This document shows positions 8,299-14,049 of a stretch of DNA of 23,584 bases, piece by piece. Each line of letters starts with the position of its first letter. Position 1 is the first letter of the stretch. The stretch comes from an uncultured Blautia sp. Its GTDB lineage: Bacteria > Bacillota > Clostridia > Lachnospirales > Lachnospiraceae. A program made the translations under genes and the position numbers. The notes below the pieces were generated by a model. The model saw nothing but the letters and a program-made list of their open reading frames with translations, was not told the DNA's origin and did no database searches. The DNA is taken from contig USDN01000044.1 in the NCBI GenBank assembly GCA_900553515.1, forward strand, positions 1 to 23,584, read 5' to 3'.

Positions 8299-9342
8299 AT
8301 GAACGGTAAAGAAAAACAAAATAAAAATGTCCTGAGCTGGCTGGTGGGTCAGTGGAAAAACAATTCTTTATTCAGTATTGGATTGGTATTGCTTTTTATG
8401 GTCATTCTTCAGACTCTGGCATTAAACTATTCTGCTTGCGGAAGCTTTGGTGAATGTGTAGAACTTTGGATCAGGAATTTTACAAATGTACTGAGAAATA
8501 ATGCAGGTATTGGAATTATTTCTCTTGGTATGACATTTGTCATTATTTCCGGAGGTATTGATCTTGCGGTTGGATCTACACTTGTAGCAGTTGGTGCGGT
8601 TATGATGGTGCTTATGGATGCAAATACCATTGGAACACTTTCAAGATTTGGGATCACCGGAGTACCGGCATATCTGATTGCGATTGCAGTTGGGATTCTC
8701 ATTGGTCTTGTACTGGGCGGATTTACAGGATCACTTGCATCATGGGGAATGATTCCGCCTTTTATTGTTACTTTAGGAACGCAGAAAATTTTTCGTTCTG
8801 TCACTCAGCATTTTATGCAGAGTGTGAATCCGAAGGTTCCTGCACCATTCTGTAAGCTGGCAAATGCAGAGATTGGAGGTTATATGATACTTCCAATCGT
8901 ATATTGGATCATTACAGCAGTTATTCTTTATATTGTAGCACAGAAAACAGTATTTGGACGTCAGGTGTATGCAGTTGGAAGCAACGAACGTACTGCGCGG
9001 CTTTCTGGTGTGAATGTAAATAAAGTAAAATGCAAAGTTTATATTCTTATGGGATTTCTTGTAGCCTTAACGGCAACTCTTACGATCGCTCGTATCGGTT
9101 CTATGGATTATGCCAATGCGGGTGCCGGATATGAACTGGATGCTATCGCATCTGTAGTAGTGGGAGGTACAAGCTTTTCCGGAGGAAAAGGAAGTATTCA
9201 GGGAACAGTCATGGGTGTTATGACAATTGCGATCATGAATAATCTTTTGAATCTGTGGGGCGTTCCGCCATTTTTGCGGGAGGCATTTAAAGGAGCGATC
9301 ATTATTATAGCAGTTCTGCTTCAGAAAAAAGAAAAAGCCTGA
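8299..9342 (+). CDS. Sugar ABC transporter permease (RbsC type, BPD_transp_2 family)
   Basis: 347 residues of a strongly hydrophobic protein with about 8-10 membrane segments; the first is near residues 25-45. The family motifs are visible: SGGIDLAVGS near residues 88-97, and the cytoplasmic coupling segment GYELDAIASVVVGGTSFSGG near the C-terminal third, which docks on the ATPase. It probably works as a homodimer with the double ATPase, since no second permease gene is present. It follows the ATPase gene by 15 bases with an AGGAGGG site at 8286-8292. The short N-terminal charged stretch (MNGKEKQNKN) is cytoplasmic. Confidence 0.94.
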   Translation: MNGKEKQNKNVLSWLVGQWKNNSLFSIGLVLLFMVILQTLALNYSACGSFGECVELWIRNFTNVLRNNAGIGIISLGMTFVIISGGIDLAVGSTLVAVGAVMMVLMDANTIGTLSRFGITGVPAYLIAIAVGILIGLVLGGFTGSLASWGMIPPFIVTLGTQKIFRSVTQHFMQSVNPKVPAPFCKLANAEIGGYMILPIVYWIITAVILYIVAQKTVFGRQVYAVGSNERTARLSGVNVNKVKCKVYILMGFLVALTATLTIARIGSMDYANAGAGYELDAIASVVVGGTSFSGGKGSIQGTVMGVMTIAIMNNLLNLWGVPPFLREAFKGAIIIIAVLLQKKEKA

Positions 9343-9372
9343 TCAAAATCAGAATGCAGAGGGAGGTGCGTA

Positions 9373-10329
9373 ATGAAAAAGTGGTGTTTAGGAATTGATA
9401 TAGGCGGCACCTCAGTAAAATTTGGATTATTCGATATGGAAGGAATGCTTCTGAAAAAATGGAGCATTCCGACACGAATACAGGAAAATGGAAAAAATAT
9501 TCTGGAAGACATTGCTGTTTCTCTGGAAAAGAATCTGAAGACATGGGGATTTGGATGGGAACAGATTGTCGGAGCGGGGATTGGTGTACCAGGTCTGGTA
9601 ATGGAAGATGGGACTGTACTGCATGCAGAAAATTTGGGTTGGGACAGGAAAGCGGTTGCCAGAGATCTGAAAAATCTTACCGGAATCCAGATAAAAGCAG
9701 AAAATGATGCAAATCTGGCTGCTTTGGGAGAAATATGGAAAGGAAGCGGAAAAAATTGTCACAGCATGCTTTTTGTTACATTGGGAACAGGAATTGGATG
9801 CGGTATAGTGATCAATGATAAAATACTTTCCGGAGTATCGGGAGCAGCAGGAGAAATCGGTCATATGCATGTGGAAGATCATATGGCAAAACAATGCAAC
9901 TGTGGAAAATATGGATGTCTGGAGCAGTTTGCTTCAGCTACGGGTATCTGCTGGCTGGGAAATCAAATTCTGGAAGATTCTTCAGAAGATTCCGTTCTGC
10001 GCGGACAGGAGCTGTCTGCACGTATCGTATTTGATGCAGTACGTAAACAGGATCCGCTGGCAATTCAGATTGCAGAAAAGTTTGGATATTATCTTGGAAA
10101 GGCATTGGCGGCAAGTGCCTGTATTATAAATCCTGAGAGAATTGTTATTGGTGGTGGTGTATCCCAGGCAGGAAATATTATTTTGGATTATGTTGAAAAA
10201 TATTATCACAAATATGCCTATCCTCCATGTGAAAATATAGAATTCCGGCTGGCTTCGCTGGGAAGTGAGGCAGGGATTTATGGCGGAGCAAGATTAATAT
10301 CTCAGGAAAAAAGCAAAGATGTAGAATAA
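9373..10329 (+). CDS. ROK-family sugar kinase (glucokinase-like)
   Basis: 318 residues, the length of ROK hexokinases. It carries the phosphate-1 motif DIGGTSVKFG (9-18), the catalytic Asp112 in ENDAN, LGTGIG (137-142), the sugar-binding ExGH motif (Glu161-His164) and a complete zinc cluster CNCGKYGCLE with Cys175, Cys177 and Cys182. It should therefore be a working kinase, unlike the ROK regulator of the same operon. Members phosphorylate glucose, N-acetylmannosamine, allose or fructose at C6 or C4. As the last gene before the terminator it probably traps the free hexose made by the upstream enzymes. Glucose is the simplest guess, but specificity is not proven. Confidence 0.92.
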   Translation: MKKWCLGIDIGGTSVKFGLFDMEGMLLKKWSIPTRIQENGKNILEDIAVSLEKNLKTWGFGWEQIVGAGIGVPGLVMEDGTVLHAENLGWDRKAVARDLKNLTGIQIKAENDANLAALGEIWKGSGKNCHSMLFVTLGTGIGCGIVINDKILSGVSGAAGEIGHMHVEDHMAKQCNCGKYGCLEQFASATGICWLGNQILEDSSEDSVLRGQELSARIVFDAVRKQDPLAIQIAEKFGYYLGKALAASACIINPERIVIGGGVSQAGNIILDYVEKYYHKYAYPPCENIEFRLASLGSEAGIYGGARLISQEKSKDVE

Positions 10330-10361
10330 GACAGAAACGGAAAGTTTATCTGCAGCGACAG

Positions 10362-10409
10362 GAGACAGACAGGTCAGAGGCATTGTGCCTTTGGAAGTCT
10401 GTCTCTTTT
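10362..10409 (+). terminator. Rho-independent terminator of the sugar operon
   Basis: GAGACAGAC (10362-10370) pairs perfectly with GTCTGTCTC (10397-10405). A small inner stem AGGCA/TGCCT (10378-10390) fills the loop. The T-run TTTT follows at 10406-10409. It lies 32 bases after the kinase stop codon, the expected place for the operon end. Confidence 0.75.
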
Positions 10410-10459
10410 ATTCACCAGGAAAGTAGTACATTCTGTACTAACTTTCCTGGTGAATAAAA
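10406..10459 (+). repeat. Long near-perfect palindrome (25-bp stem, one bulge)
   Basis: The left arm at 10406-10430 (TTTTATTCACCAGGAAAGTA then GTACA) pairs with 10434-10459, with only a bulged A near 10440 and a TTC loop. The 5' Ts are part of the stem, so this is not a simple + strand terminator. It overlaps the T-run of the preceding terminator. It could be a dispersed palindromic repeat, a cruciform or protein-binding site, or a second barrier to read-through. No other copy occurs in the window. Confidence 0.75.
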
Positions 10460-10563
10460 AACATTCCGCGAGAATTCAGGGAGCTTGAAGCGGACTTGTC
10501 TGTTTTGTTATAACAACAGACAGGATTTTGTCGAAAGTTTTTTGAATAAAATAAAAAACAGGC
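10460..10563. other. AT-rich intergenic stretch with a second palindrome, no gene
   Basis: This is part of the 444-base gap between the kinase and lepA. An imperfect palindrome at 10495-10524 (CTTGTCTGTT, TT bulge, GTTAT/ATAAC, AACAGACAGG) is followed by ATTTTG. GTTTTTT (10537-10543) can pair with AAAAAAC (10553-10559), giving an AT-rich block just before the -35 box at 10564 that could serve as an UP element. No ORF with a ribosome binding site was found here on either strand. Confidence 0.5.
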
Positions 10564-10592
10564 TTGAAAGCTGGAACATACGTTTGTATAAT
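10564..10592 (+). promoter_or_regulatory. Sigma-A promoter P1 upstream of lepA
   Basis: The -35 box TTGAAA (10564-10569), a 17-base spacer and a perfect -10 box TATAAT (10587-10592) match the housekeeping consensus closely. A/T blocks at 10537-10560 precede it. Transcription would start near 10599 and read into lepA. Its spacer contains a LexA-like operator. Confidence 0.75.
10573..10586 (+). promoter_or_regulatory. Candidate LexA/DinR (SOS) box inside promoter P1
   Basis: GGAACATACGTTTG fits the Gram-positive LexA consensus CGAACRNRYGTTYC at the whole 12-base core GAACRNRYGTTY; only the outermost base on each side differs. It fills most of the spacer between -35 and -10, where bound LexA would block RNA polymerase. 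The downstream genes include uvrA, a classic SOS gene. Confidence 0.55.
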
Positions 10593-10656
10593 AAAAACAG
10601 ATAGAAAAAACACCCTGAAAACAGTGCTGGGACATAGGGAAACCAGAGAGGATGTA

Positions 10657-10686
10657 TAGACTTGATACAGATACCTATGCTATAAT
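10657..10686 (+). promoter_or_regulatory. Extended -10 promoter P2 directly upstream of lepA
   Basis: The extended -10 TGCTATAAT (10678-10686) has a weak -35-like TAGACT (10657-10662) 18 bases upstream. Start of transcription would be near 10693. It would give LexA-independent lepA expression. Confidence 0.55.
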
Positions 10687-10697
10687 GAGGCACGAAT

Positions 10698-10737
10698 GCC
10701 ATGAAAACATGGCTGCTGTGGCGGAGAGAACAGCGGC
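10698..10737 (+). other. lepA 5' leader hairpins
   Basis: GCCATG-AAAA-CATGGC (10698-10713) is a perfect 6-bp hairpin. GCTGCTG (10712-10718) can pair with CAGCGGC (10731-10737). The two share two bases, so the full forms exclude each other. The lepA ribosome binding site AGGAGG (10757-10762) lies 20 bases further on. No known riboswitch is recognised. Confidence 0.35.
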
Positions 10738-10773
10738 GAAATATATAGTAAATAAGAGGAGGAAGACTGCGGA

Positions 10774-12582
10774 ATGACAGATCAGAGCAAGATTCGAAAT
10801 TTCTGCATTATTGCACATATCGACCACGGTAAGTCCACACTGGCTGACCGTATTATTGAAAAAACAGGACTTCTGACCCAGAGGGAGATGCAGTCCCAGA
10901 TCCTGGACAATATGGATTTGGAGCGTGAGCGCGGAATTACAATAAAATCTCAGGCGGTCCGAATTGTATATAGAGCAAAAGATGGGGAAGAATATATTTT
11001 TAACCTGATCGATACCCCGGGACATGTGGATTTTAACTATGAGGTGTCCAGAAGTCTTGCGGCCTGCGACGGTGCGATCCTTGTTGTAGATGCCGCTCAG
11101 GGAATAGAGGCCCAGACTCTGGCAAATGTATATCTGGCTCTGGAACATAATCTTGATGTGCTTCCTGTGATCAATAAGATCGACCTTCCAAGTGCGGAGC
11201 CGGATCGTGTAATCAATGAGATTGAGGATGTGATCGGACTGGAAGCACAGGATGCGCCGCAGATTTCAGCCAAGACAGGCTTGAATATTGAGGATGTGCT
11301 GGAACAGATCGTGGAGAAGATACCTGCTCCCAGCGGGGATCCGGATGCTCCGCTGAAGGCCCTGATCTTTGATTCCATTTATGATTCCTATAAAGGCGTT
11401 ATTGTATTCTGCAGGTTGATGGACGGAAGGGTAAAAAAAGGAACTACTGTCAAGATGATGGCTACTGGCTTTACAGCAGAAGTAGTGGAAGTAGGGTATT
11501 TTGGCGCAGGACGTTTTATCCCCTGTGATGAGCTGAGCGCAGGTATGGTAGGATACTTTACTGCAAGTATCAAAAACGTCAGTGATACCCGTGTGGGTGA
11601 TACCGTAACAGATGTGGCAAATCCATGTGCAGAAGCCCTTCCGGGTTATAAGAAAGTACAGCCTATGGTCTACTGCGGACTTTATCCGGCGGATGGAGCG
11701 AAATACGGAGATCTCCGTGACGCGCTGGAGAAACTTCAGCTGAATGATGCCTCTCTTTTTTATGAGCCGGAGACATCGATAGCCCTTGGATTTGGTTTTC
11801 GCTGTGGTTTTCTTGGACTCCTCCATCTGGAGATCATTCAGGAAAGACTGGAGAGAGAGTATAATCTTGATCTTGTAACAACAGCTCCGGGTGTTATTTA
11901 TAAAGTATATAAAACAAATGGAGATATGATCGAGCTTACAAATCCGTCTAATCTGCCGGATCCTTCTGAAATCGAATATATGGAAGAGCCCATGGTCAAT
12001 GCAGAGATCATGGTGACTACAGAGTTTATCGGTGCGATCATGGATCTCTGTCAGGAACGCCGCGGACAGTATATCGGTATGGATTATATGGAAGAAACCC
12101 GTGCTCTTCTGAAATATAAGCTTCCTCTTAATGAGATCATTTATGACTTTTTTGATGCCCTTAAATCACGTTCCAGGGGTTATGCTTCCCTGGATTATGA
12201 TCTTTGCGGCTATGAACGCAGTGAACTTGTGAAACTGGATATCCTTGTAAACAAGGAAGAAGTAGATGCGCTTTCCTTTATTGTCCATGCAGACACTGCC
12301 TACGAGAGAGGACGGAAGATGTGCGAGAAGCTGAAGGAGGAAATCCCCAGACAGCTTTTTGAGATTCCTATTCAGGCAGCAGTGGGAAGCAAGATCATCG
12401 CCAGAGAGACTGTCAGAGCCATGCGCAAGGACGTACTTGCCAAGTGTTATGGCGGTGATATCAGCCGTAAGAAGAAACTTCTTGAAAAACAGAAGGAAGG
12501 TAAAAAACGTATGCGCCAGGTAGGAAACGTAGAGATTCCGCAGAAGGCGTTTATGAGCGTCCTTAAACTTGACGAAAAGTAA
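10774..12582 (+). CDS. lepA: Elongation factor 4 (LepA), ribosome back-translocating GTPase
   Basis: 602 residues, the family length. The GTP-binding motifs are complete: AHIDHGKS (14-21), RERGITIKSQ (51-60, switch I), DTPGHVDF (80-87) and NKIDLPSA starting at residue 134. The C-terminal part has the EF4-specific domain ending KKLLEKQKEGKKRMRQVG, which reaches the tRNA in the peptidyl-transferase centre. EF4 binds the ribosome and influences stalled or mis-translocated complexes. Start chosen from AGGAGG 11 bases upstream. It leads a run of co-directional housekeeping genes and has two candidate promoters upstream, one with an SOS-like box. Confidence 0.98.
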   Translation: MTDQSKIRNFCIIAHIDHGKSTLADRIIEKTGLLTQREMQSQILDNMDLERERGITIKSQAVRIVYRAKDGEEYIFNLIDTPGHVDFNYEVSRSLAACDGAILVVDAAQGIEAQTLANVYLALEHNLDVLPVINKIDLPSAEPDRVINEIEDVIGLEAQDAPQISAKTGLNIEDVLEQIVEKIPAPSGDPDAPLKALIFDSIYDSYKGVIVFCRLMDGRVKKGTTVKMMATGFTAEVVEVGYFGAGRFIPCDELSAGMVGYFTASIKNVSDTRVGDTVTDVANPCAEALPGYKKVQPMVYCGLYPADGAKYGDLRDALEKLQLNDASLFYEPETSIALGFGFRCGFLGLLHLEIIQERLEREYNLDLVTTAPGVIYKVYKTNGDMIELTNPSNLPDPSEIEYMEEPMVNAEIMVTTEFIGAIMDLCQERRGQYIGMDYMEETRALLKYKLPLNEIIYDFFDALKSRSRGYASLDYDLCGYERSELVKLDILVNKEEVDALSFIVHADTAYERGRKMCEKLKEEIPRQLFEIPIQAAVGSKIIARETVRAMRKDVLAKCYGGDISRKKKLLEKQKEGKKRMRQVGNVEIPQKAFMSVLKLDEK

Positions 12583-12612
12583 GCAGTCCCTGATGGATAA
12601 AGAGGGTAAAAA

Positions 12613-12864
12613 ATGAGAAAAAATACAGCAAAAAAGATTACAGTCCTTTCTGTTCTGATACTTTGTACTTTTTTGTCCGGCTGCGGCTGTGGAAAGAAGA
12701 AAAAAGATCCGGCGGCAGAGCAGGTTCTGAAGATCAGCATCACACCGGAGCCTTCTCCTACACCAAAGCCGGAAGAAGTAAATCAGGATGCTGTAGTGAC
12801 AAATGGAAATATCACTATGGTAAATGAATATCTGACAAAGCAGGGAAGTGCAGATGAGGAATAA
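12613..12864 (+). CDS. Small putative lipoprotein of unknown function
   Basis: 83 residues. A charged start (MRKNTAKK) and hydrophobic core lead to the lipobox LSGC at 21-24, so Cys24 should be lipidated and the protein anchored outside the membrane. The mature part is short. It begins with a basic patch, then a Pro/Thr-rich segment (TPEPSPTPKPEE) and a region predicted to contain little structure. I recognise no domain. It starts 30 bases after lepA behind AGAGGGT and overlaps the hemW start by 11 bases, so it is probably co-translated with both. Why a surface lipoprotein sits between two cytosolic factors is unclear. Confidence 0.78.
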   Translation: MRKNTAKKITVLSVLILCTFLSGCGCGKKKKDPAAEQVLKISITPEPSPTPKPEEVNQDAVVTNGNITMVNEYLTKQGSADEE

Positions 12865-14011
12865 AAAAAGCATTCCTTTGGAGTTGTATGTCCATATACC
12901 TTTTTGTGTGAGAAAATGTGAGTACTGCGATTTTCTTTCCGGACCGGCAGGAAAGGAGACACAGAAATCGTATGTGCGGGCTCTTTTAAAGGAAATACAG
13001 GGAAGTGCGGATGATCCTGACCGGGAAATTGTTTCGGTATTTATTGGAGGAGGAACGCCTTCTCTGCTGGATGCATCAGATATCAACGAGATCATGAAGA
13101 TGCTGAAAGAGAAATTTGTTTTTTCTGATCGTGCAGAGGTTACGATTGAGGCGAATCCGGGAACACTGACATTGCAGAAGCTGAAGATTTACAGAGAATC
13201 CGGGATAAACAGGCTGAGTCTGGGACTTCAGTCTGCGGATAATGATGAACTTCGTATGTTGGGAAGAATCCATACCTTTGAGGGATTTCTGGAGAGTTAT
13301 GAGCTTGCCCGTCAAGCGGGATTTGACAATATCAATATAGATCTCATGTTTGCAGTTCCCGGTCAGACCAGAAAAGGCTGGGAGTATAATCTCAGAACAG
13401 TGGCTGAATTGAAGCCGGAGCATATTTCTGCTTACAGTCTGATCGTAGAAGAAGGAACTCCTTTTGCAGAAAAAGATCTGGATCTTCCGGATGAGGACAC
13501 AGAATATGAAATGTATGAGGATACGTCCAGGATCCTGCAGGAGTATGGATATGGTCAGTATGAGATATCGAATTATGCCAGAGATGGCTATGTATGCAGA
13601 CATAATTCCGGTTACTGGAAACGGACAGAGTATCTGGGACTGGGGCTTGGAGCAGCCTCTCTGATGCCATGGAAAGGCAGCAGAGCCCTACTCCGATTTC
13701 ATAATACAGAGAATATGCAGGAATATCTGCAGTGGAGCGGCTGTCCGGAAAAAATACGAAAAAACAAGACACTGCTGTCGGTGAAAGAACAGGAGGAGGA
13801 ATTTATGTTCCTGGGACTTCGGATGACAGAAGGCATATCAGAAACCGGATTTTATAAAAATTTTGATGTTTCTATAGAAGAAGTCTATGGAGAAGTACTG
13901 GAAAAATACAGATCCATGGGATTTATGGAAAAAAATAAGGATTTCTGGCGATTTACCCGTCAGGGGATCCATGTGAGTAATCAGATCCTGGCAGATTTTC
14001 TGCAGGACTGA
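12854..14011 (+). CDS. hemW: HemW, radical-SAM haem chaperone (formerly HemN-like)
   Basis: 385 residues from the ATG at 12854. That ATG has AGGGA at 12842-12846 at good spacing, while a GTG at 12848 has none. The radical-SAM cluster motif is C-x3-C-x2-C-x-F (Cys18, Cys22, Cys25, Phe27) after YVHIPF. The Phe, not a fourth Cys, separates HemW from true coproporphyrinogen oxidase HemN. GGGTPS (near residue 60) and EANPGT are further family motifs. HemW binds haem and delivers it to acceptor proteins. The lepA-hemW order is widely conserved in Firmicutes. The gene overlaps the end of the lipoprotein gene and precedes uvrA by 38 bases. Confidence 0.93.
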   Translation: MRNKKSIPLELYVHIPFCVRKCEYCDFLSGPAGKETQKSYVRALLKEIQGSADDPDREIVSVFIGGGTPSLLDASDINEIMKMLKEKFVFSDRAEVTIEANPGTLTLQKLKIYRESGINRLSLGLQSADNDELRMLGRIHTFEGFLESYELARQAGFDNINIDLMFAVPGQTRKGWEYNLRTVAELKPEHISAYSLIVEEGTPFAEKDLDLPDEDTEYEMYEDTSRILQEYGYGQYEISNYARDGYVCRHNSGYWKRTEYLGLGLGAASLMPWKGSRALLRFHNTENMQEYLQWSGCPEKIRKNKTLLSVKEQEEEFMFLGLRMTEGISETGFYKNFDVSIEEVYGEVLEKYRSMGFMEKNKDFWRFTRQGIHVSNQILADFLQD

Positions 14012-14039
14012 TGTGATCCGATATACAGTAAAGAAAAAT

Positions 14040-14045
14040 GGAGGG
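14040..14045 (+). promoter_or_regulatory. Ribosome binding site that sets the uvrA start
   Basis: GGAGGG lies inside the codons that would follow an upstream ATG at 14038, and 4-5 bases before the ATG at 14050. The latter is therefore taken as the start; the 14038 ATG has only a poor AAAG upstream. Confidence 0.6.
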
Positions 14046-14049
14046 ACAA

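Noticed and set aside
10460..10640. T-box or other known riboswitch in the lepA upstream gap
   Set aside because: CCGCG and AGGGAGC fragments are present, but no T-box sequence or recognisable riboswitch core could be assembled on either strand.
10438..10702. Two - strand open frames in the gap before lepA (65 and 64 codons)
   Set aside because: Phe/Cys/Ser-rich translations without ribosome binding sites. They run over palindromes and a + strand promoter, and look like chance ORFs in AT-rich DNA.
12166..13095. 309-codon open frame on the - strand opposite lepA, the lipoprotein and hemW
   Set aside because: It covers three well-supported + strand genes, has shadow-like composition, and has no ribosome binding site or recognisable domain.
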